Shown: positions 1 to 6,366, numbered from the stretch's first letter. The stretch is DNA of 7,177 nucleotides from an uncultured Clostridia bacterium (GCA_946056785.1 CAMGKS010000057.1:1-7177), one strand, 5' to 3'. Notes: generated by a model not told the origin, from the letters alone. Program-made: numbers and translations.

Positions 1-648
1 CTTTAAACCGCACTGTTCGTCTGTTTCGGCGTCGGACGTCAAAGTTTTAGGCGGATAGTCTGTTTCGGAATTCGTGCGTTGTAGCGTATCCGCATTGTCC
101 GCATCAAGGGAGCTTTCTATATCGTCGGTTTTTGTTTTTAAGCCCTTTTTGGTTTTCAGATTTGCCGTTTTTGACAAAATGACGGGTAAAACTTTTTTAA
201 GACCGATAGTAAGCGGAAGTCCTATAGCGTAAATAACGATAGCCTGAGAAATCAATATCGAAAACATATTTATATAATACAGCGTATCCGTGCCGTCGAT
301 TATCCAGATAAGCGGAACGAATAAGGCGTTTAAAATCACAGGCGGAATTGCAGAGACGGCGATATGTTTTCTTAAAAGGTAAGTAAGTATGGACGCTATA
401 AACGTTACGGACGTTCCTATTGCCATATCGAGTATTCCGAACGGACTGAAAAACATATTTGCAAAGAAACAGCCGACCGTAAGTCCGAATATCGCTTCGG
501 GCATAATCACGGGAAGCAGCGTAAGGGCTTCAGATATTCTGAATTGGATTGTTCCGAAACTGATGGACGGAACTGCGATTGATAAGATAAAATATAAAGC
601 TGCGATAAGTGCACTACGGCATATAATAAAAACTTTTTTCGTTTTCAT
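1..648 (-). CDS. queT: QueT family queuosine-precursor ECF transporter S component (3' end beyond window)
   Basis: Membrane substrate-binding (S) component of an energy-coupling factor transporter, known in the family to import queuosine precursors such as preQ1 with a shared EcfAAT module not seen here. The frame is open for 216 codons from an ATG at 648-646 to the window edge, with no stop. Hallmarks: FGTIQFRISEALTLLP (residues 32-47), a following PEAIFGLTVGCFFAN segment, and PPVILNAL (about 102-109), in a hydrophobic protein with about five or six membrane spans up to residue 156. The start is supported by a GAGGTGA Shine-Dalgarno (657-651). From about residue 157 a hydrophilic tail begins, Lys-rich then Asp/Glu/Thr-rich. 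Typical QueT proteins, from memory, are about 160-175 residues and end near the last helix, so this tail of at least 60 residues is unusual. The preQ1-type riboswitch in the leader supports the substrate assignment independently. The opposite strand reads 121 codons at 389-754; that is a shadow. Confidence 0.9.
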   Translation of the reverse strand, partial: MKTKKVFIICRSALIAALYFILSIAVPSISFGTIQFRISEALTLLPVIMPEAIFGLTVGCFFANMFFSPFGILDMAIGTSVTFIASILTYLLRKHIAVSAIPPVILNALFVPLIWIIDGTDTLYYINMFSILISQAIVIYAIGLPLTIGLKKVLPVILSKTANLKTKKGLKTKTDDIESSLDADNADTLQRTNSETDYPPKTLTSDAETDEQCGLK

Positions 649-654
649 TTTCAC

Positions 655-690
655 CTCGGTTTTTTTTATTGATGGGTTGCCGACACCATC
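655..690 (-). ncRNA. preQ1 class I riboswitch (queT leader)
   Basis: Read on the minus strand, this is a compact H-type pseudoknot. P1 is GATGG (690-686) pairing with CCATC (675-671). The loop between is ten nucleotides, TGTCGGCAAC (685-676). An A-rich strand of eleven nucleotides (670-660) follows, and CCGA (659-656) pairs with loop TCGG (683-680) as P2. This matches the preQ1-I architecture: ten-nucleotide loop as in the T. tengcongensis aptamer, an AAC just before the P1 3' strand whose C (676) corresponds to the ligand-pairing cytosine, and an A-rich L3 ending in A (660). The P2 3' strand shares GA with the Shine-Dalgarno GAGG (657-654), so ligand binding should hide the ribosome site and repress translation. 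No terminator stem lies between aptamer and gene. Seen: pairing and spacing. Known: class I architecture and ligand. Inferred: function here. Confidence 0.85.
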
Positions 691-706
691 GAAAGTATGT
701 TATCAT
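677..706 (+). promoter_or_regulatory. Possible promoter for the flavin reductase-like gene
   Basis: TTGCCG (677-682) and TATCAT (701-706), with an 18-bp spacer, could serve the rightward gene starting at 741. Both hexamers are imperfect. The -10 lies on the same bases as the leftward queT -10, so the two promoters would be back to back and could compete for polymerase. Only 92 bp separate the two start codons, so some rightward promoter must lie here or further left inside queT. Confidence 0.3.
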
Positions 707-729
707 ATTAATAAATTAAAAGCAAGCAA
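702..729 (-). promoter_or_regulatory. Putative sigma-A promoter for queT
   Basis: On the minus strand, TTGCTT (729-724) and TATGAT (707-702) are separated by 16 bp. The -10 matches TATAAT at five of six positions; the -35 is weaker. Transcription would start near 695, only a few bases before the riboswitch P1 at 690, which is where it should start for a short preQ1-I leader. That positional fit is the main support. Confidence 0.5.
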
Positions 730-740
730 TGGAGGATATT

Positions 741-1211
741 ATGGCAAGTTTTGAAAACGTTCAAAAACCGCTCGAATCGCTTTTGACGACGGGAGGTTTT
801 TTGTGTGCAAAAGATAACGTTATGACGGTTTCGTGGGGAATGATAGGAGTACTGTGGAGAAAGAAAATTTTTCTTGCCGTTGTGAGAAAATCGAGATACT
901 CGCACGAACTTATCGAACAAACAAAAACTTTTACGATATCTGTCCCGAAACAAGGCGAGATGAAAGAGGCTTTGGGAGTTTGCGGTAAGTTAAGCGGAAA
1001 AGAAGGCTCCAAATGGGAGAAAGCGGGCATAAAAAGCAAAAAGGCAAAGAGCGTTGACGGAGTTGTCGTTGACGGTTGCGAAAGATATTTCGAATGCAAG
1101 GTCATAACAAAGCTCGATATGGGGAATTGCGACCTTTCTCAGATCGGTTCGTTCTATGCGGACGGCGATATGCACGACTTTTATTTTGCGGAAATAGTTG
1201 AGGAGTATTAG
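741..1211 (+). CDS. Flavin reductase-like (FMN-binding split-barrel) protein
   Basis: 156-residue cytoplasmic protein of the flavin reductase-like, DIM6/NTAB type, which binds FMN and usually reduces or uses flavin. Seen: residues 27-38 (VMTVSWGMIGVL) match the family's conserved N-x-M-T-x-S-W-G core strand, followed by a basic stretch, SRYSHELIE (51-59), which resembles the flavin-contact helix, CGKLSGKEGSKWEKAGI (81-97), the family's C-G-x-x-S-G-x-x-x-x-K-x-x-x-A-G pattern, and a C-terminal HDFYFAEIVE strand (145-154). The start chosen is ATG 741, because GGAGG (731-735) lies five bases before it; an upstream in-frame ATG at 729 overlaps that site and would add only four residues. The length fits the small single-domain family. 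The substrate and electron donor cannot be read from the sequence. Its stop overlaps the start of the next gene by one base, implying co-translation. Confidence 0.85.
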   Translation: MASFENVQKPLESLLTTGGFLCAKDNVMTVSWGMIGVLWRKKIFLAVVRKSRYSHELIEQTKTFTISVPKQGEMKEALGVCGKLSGKEGSKWEKAGIKSKKAKSVDGVVVDGCERYFECKVITKLDMGNCDLSQIGSFYADGDMHDFYFAEIVEEY

Positions 1212-1468
1212 TGGTAAATCTTTGGATAAAATTGAAAAAGGAAGACAAAATTTTAGCAGACGCCGTTGAGTCAATAGAAAAAATAAACTCCAGAAATTTG
1301 CATAACGTACTTGCAGATTTTGCGGAAAAGTTCGATATTACGACTCCGATTTTATTGTCTTCTCATATCGACGCACTTGTAAATTTTAATCGGACGGTTT
1401 TGCTTCCCCGTGATTTTATCGACATAGGAGATTTTACCTGCCTTGAAATCGAACGCATATTGAATTGA
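1211..1468 (+). CDS. Small uncharacterised protein, 85 residues
   Basis: Starts at GTG 1211, sharing one base with the preceding TAG stop. GAGGAG (1200-1205) with a five-base gap is a strong ribosome site and makes this a convincing gene despite its size. The protein has no signal peptide or membrane span. It begins with VNLWIKLKKEDKILAD, has a helical middle (about 18-40), then a DITTPILLSSHIDAL segment (42-56), and ends RDFIDIGDFTCLEIERIL (67-84). From memory, similar proteins of 80-90 residues with a D-I-x-T-P-x-L-L-x-S-H core and a final F-x-x-x-D-F-x-x-L-x-I-E strand occur widely in Clostridia without an assigned function. I cannot confirm that without a search, and I assign no function. 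Overlap with the flavin reductase-like gene suggests the two are made together. Confidence 0.75.
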   Translation: MVNLWIKLKKEDKILADAVESIEKINSRNLHNVLADFAEKFDITTPILLSSHIDALVNFNRTVLLPRDFIDIGDFTCLEIERILN

Positions 1469-1511
1469 ATTTTTTCGGAACGAAGTTTAAACGTTTCAAA
1501 TTTAAAAAAAG

Positions 1512-1541
1512 TGAATTTTTTCCTTTCTGAATAAAATACTA
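1512..1541 (+). promoter_or_regulatory. Forespore (sigma-G/sigma-F type) promoter for spoVT
   Basis: TGAATT (1512-1517), 17 bp, then AATACTA (1535-1541). The Bacillus sigma-G consensus is close to TGAATA, 17-18 bp, CATACTA, so five of six and six of seven positions match. Sigma-F promoters overlap this pattern and cannot be excluded. spoVT is a known sigma-G-dependent gene in Bacillus subtilis, which fits. The rest of the 96-bp gap (1469-1564) holds no convincing terminator for the preceding pair, so read-through into spoVT is possible. Confidence 0.6.
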
Positions 1542-1564
1542 ATTTTAATCAGGGAGGTTTTTTT

Positions 1565-2092
1565 ATGCAAAATACGGGAATCGTAAGAAGAATAGACGAA
1601 CTTGGCAGAATAGTTATTCCTAAAGAATTACGTCGCAGCATGAGACTGCACGTAGGCGACGAACTTGAAATAGCCGTAGAAGGCGAGTTTATGACGATGA
1701 AGAAATATTCCGAAATGGAAGCGATGAGACATATACTTGAAGACATAGCCACTTCTTTAAGGGAATTCACCGAAGCCGAGGTTTTTATTTGCGACAGTAA
1801 TTGCGTAACTCTTTATGAAGGCAAGGACAAAAAGAAAGCGGAAGGACAGATTATATCCGACGAGCTTGTAAAAGTTCTCAGAGCAGGACAATATAAGCTT
1901 AAAGAGGGTATCGAACGTATTTCGCTTTATGAAGGCGACGAAATGCTGTGGGCAAGTCAGATAATTGCTCCGGTAATCAGTCAGGGCGACGTTGTAGGCG
2001 GTTTGGTTTTGCTGACTAATCACAACGGAACTTCGCTTGTCGGTTACGTTAATCTCTGTGTGAAAATTTTGTCCGGCTTATGCACAAAATAA
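1565..2092 (+). CDS. spoVT: Stage V sporulation transcriptional regulator SpoVT
   Basis: DNA-binding regulator that modulates sigma-G-dependent genes in the forespore and affects spore coat and germination traits in Bacillus. At 175 residues it is close to the 178 of the B. subtilis protein. Residues 1-50 are the AbrB-type swapped-hairpin DNA-binding domain, with the very conserved TGIVRRIDELGRIVIPKELR (4-23) and GDELEI (31-36). Residues about 54-175 form the GAF-like domain found in SpoVT, including VFICDSN (73-79) and a PVISQGDVVGGLVLL strand-loop-strand (136-150); the ligand is unknown. AGGGAGG (1551-1557), seven bases before ATG 1565, fixes the start. The last 13 bases overlap the next gene. 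A sigma-G-like promoter lies just upstream, consistent with forespore expression and possible self-regulation. Confidence 0.96.
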   Translation: MQNTGIVRRIDELGRIVIPKELRRSMRLHVGDELEIAVEGEFMTMKKYSEMEAMRHILEDIATSLREFTEAEVFICDSNCVTLYEGKDKKKAEGQIISDELVKVLRAGQYKLKEGIERISLYEGDEMLWASQIIAPVISQGDVVGGLVLLTNHNGTSLVGYVNLCVKILSGLCTK

Positions 2093-3681
2093 AGGAAAAC
2101 TTTTTGGCACAAGCGATTGTGCTTGCAGTCGGCGGAATCGTTTGTAAGATTATCGGGGCCGTATACAGGATACCGCTTACAAACGCTTTGGGGGCAGAAG
2201 GCATAGGTCTTTATCAAATGGTCTATGCCGTTTATGCTCTCTTTATCGTGTTAAGTTGCGGCGGCATGACTTCAGCCGTATCCAGACTTGTAGCGGAAGA
2301 TTCAGCCAACGGATTATCCGGAAGAAGGCACGTACGCGTCGGCATAATTATATCGATAGCGACAGCAAGCTTTGCTGCCGTATTGCTTATGCTTTTAAAT
2401 TCGCAAATCGGCATATTGCAAGGTAATTCCGATTGCTCGACAGGTTATTTAATTATAGCTCCGAGCATAATTTTCGTTTCGGTTTCAAGCGTGATAAAAG
2501 GCTATTTTCAGGGAAGATTGAACATGCTTCCTACGACGGTATCTAATCTTATCGAACAGATTTTAAAACTAAGCTTGGGATTAGGACTTGCTTTTTATCT
2601 TGTAAAGACAAATTTAAAATATGCTTTATACGGTACGTTGTTTGCAGTATCGGCAAGCGAACTTATCGCAATGGTTTTTCTTTCAATCGCATATTTTACG
2701 GTCAGAAGAAGAGAAAGAAAGCTCATGCATAAAAACTCATTGAGAAACGACGTAAAGTATCAAAAGGGCGAGCTGAAAAAATTTTGGGGCGTTGTGATTC
2801 CGTTTACGTTTTTATCGGTCGTTTTGCCTTTGTCGTCTATGATAGACAGTTTTCTTATCGTGAATTTATTGAAAGCAAATGCAGGCGTTGCGGAAGCCAC
2901 CGCACTGTACGGCATATATTCAGGACAGGTAACAACGCTTATAAATATGCCGATTATGGTTTTAATATCCTTAGCGGCGTCGATAGTCCCGAGTATGTCC
3001 AAAGAAAGAGAGTTGCTAAACCTTGACGGCATACTTCTTAAAACGAGATTATCTGTCAAACTTTGCCTTTTAATCGGAATACCCGTAATGGTATTTTTTA
3101 TGTTTTACAATTATGAAGTGATGTCGATATTGTATCCGAAATTAGGTGAAGCGGCAATTAAAGCGGGGGCTTCGCTTATCGTCGTAATGTCGCCTTGTTT
3201 AATCGCAACGTCGCTTGCGGAAATTATAGGAGCAATATTGAGCGCTTTGGACAAAATTTACGATTCGGCGTTGTCTATGCTTTTGGGCGTAGCATTAAAA
3301 ACGGTGATAATTTTGACTATGACGGCGACGCTCGGCATTATGGCGGCGGCGATAGGCAGTTTGTTATTATCCGTAACGGCTTTGACAATCAACTCCGTTT
3401 TATTGACGAAACAAATCGGTTATCGCAAAGAAATGATAAAAGGGATAGGCATTATAACGTTCGGTTCGGCGGTAATTGCTTTAATTAGCTTGCTTAATAA
3501 ACTTATTTTCGTTAATATATATTTACAGGTTGCGTTGTCCGTTTTGATTGGCGGAACGGTATATTTCTTCCTGATTACGGCATTCGACGTTTTTACGACG
3601 GACGAAACAAAAAGTTTACCGATGTCCGGATTTTTAATTAAAACGAGAAACCGACTTAGGTTTTGGGACGGTGAGGTGTAA
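2080..3681 (+). CDS. SpoVB/MurJ-family oligosaccharide or lipid-II-type flippase (YabM position)
   Basis: Polytopic membrane protein of 533 residues from the MOP exporter superfamily, in the branch holding SpoVB, MurJ and YabM, which flip lipid-linked precursors for peptidoglycan or spore cortex. Seen: about 14 hydrophobic spans, the N-terminal KIIGAVYRIPLTNALGAEG (23-41), GLYQMVY (43-49), SAVSRLVAE (65-73) and GYFQGRLNMLPTTVSNLIEQ (141-160), the family's most conserved block; a basic cytoplasmic loop lies at about 209-235. The gene sits between spoVT and mazG exactly where Bacillus has yabM, so orthology with yabM is more likely than with true spoVB, but paralogues are hard to separate by eye. 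ATG 2080 lies inside spoVT and has no good Shine-Dalgarno; it probably depends on coupling. TTG 2104, with AAGGA at 2092-2096, is a possible alternative, but ATG gives the usual short N-terminus. Confidence 0.88.
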   Translation: MHKIKENFLAQAIVLAVGGIVCKIIGAVYRIPLTNALGAEGIGLYQMVYAVYALFIVLSCGGMTSAVSRLVAEDSANGLSGRRHVRVGIIISIATASFAAVLLMLLNSQIGILQGNSDCSTGYLIIAPSIIFVSVSSVIKGYFQGRLNMLPTTVSNLIEQILKLSLGLGLAFYLVKTNLKYALYGTLFAVSASELIAMVFLSIAYFTVRRRERKLMHKNSLRNDVKYQKGELKKFWGVVIPFTFLSVVLPLSSMIDSFLIVNLLKANAGVAEATALYGIYSGQVTTLINMPIMVLISLAASIVPSMSKERELLNLDGILLKTRLSVKLCLLIGIPVMVFFMFYNYEVMSILYPKLGEAAIKAGASLIVVMSPCLIATSLAEIIGAILSALDKIYDSALSMLLGVALKTVIILTMTATLGIMAAAIGSLLLSVTALTINSVLLTKQIGYRKEMIKGIGIITFGSAVIALISLLNKLIFVNIYLQVALSVLIGGTVYFFLITAFDVFTTDETKSLPMSGFLIKTRNRLRFWDGEV

Positions 3682-3682
3682 G

Positions 3683-4741
3683 GTGTTTGAAATAATTGAG
3701 AAATACGACGAGTTGAAACAGATTTTAAAGGGTTCGCACGTTTTTTACAATGCTTGCGATATAGCAAACAGAAATCAATTTTTTACGGATAAAAGCGTTG
3801 ACGTGCTTATATTTTCGGACGGGAAAAGCGATTTTTACGATAAGGCGTTGTTTGCGTTCGGAAACGTTGACGTAAAGGTTTTTGCTGACGATATAAAAGA
3901 AATGAAACTTGGTAGCTTTTCGGGCGGAAAGGCTATCGTATACATACCGAAACTTCCTTTATCCGAACGCAAAAGATTTGATTTTAACGACCTCATTGCC
4001 ATTATGACAAGGCTTAGGGCGAAAGACGGCTGTGAGTGGGATAAGGCTCAGACGCACGATAGCATAAGAATAAACCTTATAGAAGAGGCATACGAGTTGC
4101 TTGAAGCAATTGACGCAGGCGACAAATCTATGATGTTGGAAGAAGCGGGCGACGTTTTACTTCAGGCGGTATTCCATACGCATATTGCAATGGACAATAA
4201 CGAGTTCGATTACGGCGATATGTTGTTTGAGCTTTGCAATAAACTCATCACAAGGCATACGCACATTTTCGGTGAGAACCATGCTAATAATGCCGATGAG
4301 GCTTTGAATTTCTGGAATGACGCAAAGAAGAAGGAAAAGCAATATACGTCTTATGCCGATTCGATGGCAAGAGTGCCTAAAAATCTTCCGTCGCTTATGT
4401 ATGCGTATAAAGTTCAGAAAAGAGCTAAAAAATGCGGCTTTGATTTTCCGTCGGCAGACGACGCACTTTTGAAAGTTAAGGAAGAATTGAACGAGATACT
4501 GTCGGCAAAGTCTGAAAGCGAAATTGCCGACGAATGCGGCGATTTGCTTTTTGCCGTCGTCAATTATCTGAGAATTTTAAACGTAGAGCCGGAATTGACT
4601 CTTAAAGCCGCCACGGAAAAATTTATGCGTAGGTTTTCCGCCATGGAAGAACTGTTGCTTGCAAACGGAAAAAGTCCGGAAGAATGCAGTCTTGCCGAAA
4701 TGGACGAAGCCTGGGGAAAAGTTAAGGAAAAAGAAAAATGA
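3683..4741 (+). CDS. mazG: MazG nucleotide pyrophosphohydrolase with shortened YabN-type N-terminal region
   Basis: Hydrolyses nucleoside triphosphates to monophosphates and pyrophosphate, removing damaged or excess nucleotides. From GTG 3683 the protein has 352 residues. Residues about 99-350 are a complete double MazG module: first metal motif E134-E135-x-x-E138 with E154-x-x-D157, second E267-E268-x-x-E271 with E284-x-x-D287, plus LRAKDGCEWDKAQTH (111-125) and RHTHIFGE (191-198). Firmicute YabN proteins carry a tetrapyrrole methylase domain of about 220 residues first; here only about 98 residues precede MazG. Their end, AIVYIPKLPLSERKRFDF (84-101), aligns with the methylase-MazG junction, and no glycine-rich SAM site is visible. 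GTG 3683 is preferred because GAGG (3673-3676) is six bases before it; GTG 3671 lacks a good site and would add four residues. One base separates it from the flippase stop, and its TGA overlaps the dusB ATG. Confidence 0.93.
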   Translation: MFEIIEKYDELKQILKGSHVFYNACDIANRNQFFTDKSVDVLIFSDGKSDFYDKALFAFGNVDVKVFADDIKEMKLGSFSGGKAIVYIPKLPLSERKRFDFNDLIAIMTRLRAKDGCEWDKAQTHDSIRINLIEEAYELLEAIDAGDKSMMLEEAGDVLLQAVFHTHIAMDNNEFDYGDMLFELCNKLITRHTHIFGENHANNADEALNFWNDAKKKEKQYTSYADSMARVPKNLPSLMYAYKVQKRAKKCGFDFPSADDALLKVKEELNEILSAKSESEIADECGDLLFAVVNYLRILNVEPELTLKAATEKFMRRFSAMEELLLANGKSPEECSLAEMDEAWGKVKEKEK

Positions 4742-5652
4742 AAATAGGCGGTTTAGAACTTAAAAGCAATTTATTGTTCGCACCTATAGCCGGTTACAGC
4801 GACGCCGCAATGCGATATCTGGCGAGAAAATACGGGGCGGCACTTACATATACGGAAATGGTCAGCGTAAAAGGACTTTATTATGGCGGCAATACAAAAC
4901 TGCTTCTTGAAACGTTAGACGACGAAATCCCTAAAGCCGTGCAACTTTTCGGCAGCGACCCCGAAATTTTCAAAAAAGTCACCGCTTTTGACGAATTGCA
5001 AAAGTTCGATATTATCGATATAAATATGGGTTGTCCCGTCAGAAAGATAGTGTCAAACGGTGACGGAAGTGCGGTTATGGACAATCCTTCGTTGGTATCC
5101 GAGATAGTATCAGCAACGAAAGAGAGCGGAAAAATCGTTACCGTTAAATTCAGAATAGGGCATCTTACCGATTCGGTTTTAGAGTGTGCCAAGATGGCAG
5201 AACAAGGCGGAGCGGACGCAATAACCGTTCACGGAAGGCGTCAGGCGGAGTTTTACAGCGGAGAAGCCGATTGGAGTTTTGCTAAAAGAGTGAAAGAAAC
5301 GGTAAACGTGCCGGTTATAGTTAACGGCGATATAAATTCAAAAGCAAGCTATATAAAAGCTATGGAATATACGAAAGCCGACGGAGCTATGGTGGCAAGA
5401 GCGGCTATCGGCAGACCGTTTATATTTTCCGAAATTTTAGGATTGCCGTTTAACCTCGATATTAAAGGGGATATTTTAAAGCAAATTGAAATAGCGAAAA
5501 ATTATTACCCGGAAAAAGTTTTAGTTCAGGTTATGAAAAAACATTTATGCGCTTATGCAAAAACGGCGCAACTGCCTAAAAAAACGAATTTGGTTTTTAC
5601 GTCTATGAACGGTTATGACGAAATGATGAAAGCAGTCGACGAATATTTTTAA
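4738..5652 (+). CDS. dusB: tRNA-dihydrouridine synthase (DusB/Nif3-R3 type)
   Basis: FMN- and NADPH-dependent enzyme that reduces uridines in the tRNA D-loop to dihydrouridine. The 304-residue protein is slightly shorter than the usual 320 or so. Residues 1-235 form the TIM barrel: LLFAPIAGYSD (12-22) is the FMN-binding first strand, TEMVS (39-43), QLFGSDPE (69-76), then DINMGCP (94-100) with catalytic Cys99 and KI after it, VKFRIG (136-141), ITVHGR (162-167), VNGDI (195-199) and MVARAAIGRPFIF (218-230). In the last block Ala replaces the Gly usually seen after Arg. The remaining residues are the helical tRNA-binding domain. Start ATG 4738 overlaps the mazG stop as ATGA, with AAGGA at 4724-4728. 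It is the last gene of the operon. Subfamily is judged by motif style; the assignment as a Dus enzyme is firm, DusB specifically less so. Confidence 0.93.
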   Translation: MKIGGLELKSNLLFAPIAGYSDAAMRYLARKYGAALTYTEMVSVKGLYYGGNTKLLLETLDDEIPKAVQLFGSDPEIFKKVTAFDELQKFDIIDINMGCPVRKIVSNGDGSAVMDNPSLVSEIVSATKESGKIVTVKFRIGHLTDSVLECAKMAEQGGADAITVHGRRQAEFYSGEADWSFAKRVKETVNVPVIVNGDINSKASYIKAMEYTKADGAMVARAAIGRPFIFSEILGLPFNLDIKGDILKQIEIAKNYYPEKVLVQVMKKHLCAYAKTAQLPKKTNLVFTSMNGYDEMMKAVDEYF

Positions 5653-5680
5653 ACGACGTATTATACGCCGTTTTTATTTT
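5653..5680 (+). terminator. Intrinsic terminator after dusB
   Basis: Directly after the dusB stop, ACGACGTA (5653-5660) pairs with TACGCCGT (5664-5671) around a TTA loop, with one A-C mismatch, followed by TTTTTATTTT (5671-5680). It should end the spoVT-dusB transcript. Confidence 0.8.
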
Positions 5681-5858
5681 CCGATTTTTACGTTTTATGA
5701 AGTCCGTTTTATGATTAACTTTTGCCGATAGTTTAAAATTTGTTTTACGCTTGATTATTTTTCATTCGGTTTAGTTTAACGGTTTTACCGAGTTTTTATT
5801 CTTTTTTATTCGGTTTAACGCCGTTTTGCGTTTAAATAATATAAACAGCCCAACGATT
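5681..5858. other. T-rich convergent spacer with short direct repeats
   Basis: This 178-bp gap between the convergent dusB and spmB holds no gene I can support. CGTTTTATGA occurs at 5691-5700 and 5705-5714, and ATTCGGTTTA at 5764-5773 and 5808-5817, the latter inside a longer imperfect repeat. AACGC (5817-5821) can pair with GCGTT (5828-5832). The plus strand is rich in T runs, so a leftward transcript would be A-rich; no T-tract terminator for spmB is visible. Confidence 0.5.
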
Positions 5859-6365
5859 TTAAATAAATCTACATATAAAACAAGCGAACGTCGTGCCTAT
5901 AAGAGTAGACAACAAAGCTATTCCTATTGCGTACGAAATTTTTTTCGATTTACACTTTGACAGATATACTGCCGATATGTAAAAAACGGTTTCGGTTGCT
6001 CCCGAAATTACACAGGCACACCGTGCAACGTAACTATCCGCTCCATAAGTTTCTATTATGTCTTCAAGTAAAGCCAACGTTCCGTTTCCCGAAAGGGGCG
6101 TTAAAAGAATCAATTCCGTAAGTTCCGACGGAATACCGAGATAGGCGAGCGGCACGGATAAAAGTTTTGTTACGTGTCCGCTTAGTCCGCTCTCTTTGAA
6201 CAGGGCAATACAAATAAAAACGGCGGCTACGTAAGGGAACACCGCCTTTATTAAAGCAATACTTTCCGTTGCCCCGTCAATGAAACAATCATATATCTTA
6301 ACTTTTTTTATGGCAGAATATAAGATTATGAGACCTACCAACGTAGGTAAAATATACTTTATCAT
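5859..6365 (-). CDS. spmB: Spore maturation protein B
   Basis: Integral membrane protein of 168 residues with the nucleoside-recognition (Gate) fold; with SpmA it is needed for normal spore core dehydration and heat resistance in Bacillus and Clostridium. Its exact transport activity is not established. Seen: hydrophobic spans at about 5-17, 36-57, 65-90 and 143-168, the FIDGATESI motif (28-36), TPLSGNGTLALLEDI (89-103), where Bacillus SpmB proteins read about R-P-L-S-G-S-G, and ISGATETVFYISAVY (120-134), the family signature. Length is near the usual 170-180 residues. ATG 6365 follows the spmA stop after one base, so translation is coupled; AAGGA about nine bases upstream lies within the end of spmA. 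No leftward intrinsic terminator is visible after its stop. Confidence 0.94.
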   Translation of the reverse strand: MIKYILPTLVGLIILYSAIKKVKIYDCFIDGATESIALIKAVFPYVAAVFICIALFKESGLSGHVTKLLSVPLAYLGIPSELTELILLTPLSGNGTLALLEDIIETYGADSYVARCACVISGATETVFYISAVYLSKCKSKKISYAIGIALLSTLIGTTFACFICRFI

Positions 6366-6366
6366 T

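Noticed and set aside
655..710. preQ1 class II or class III riboswitch
   Set aside because: Those classes are larger and have extra stems; the only coherent fold is the small H-type pseudoknot of class I.
389..754. 121-codon rightward open frame
   Set aside because: It is antisense to queT, whose minus-strand frame is fully open and carries clear family motifs; it lacks a ribosome site and runs through the riboswitch region.
761..1274. Leftward open frames of 94 and 114 codons
   Set aside because: Opposite the flavin reductase-like gene, which has a strong ribosome site and conserved motifs; no ribosome sites or family features in the leftward frames.
1469..1511. Terminator after the 85-residue gene
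   Set aside because: Only a 4-bp TTCG-GAA-CGAA stem and A/T-only pairings are visible, without a proper T tract after a GC stem.
2760..3059. Open frames on both strands inside the flippase gene
   Set aside because: The long membrane-protein frame explains the region; the others are out-of-frame by-products of regular codon use.
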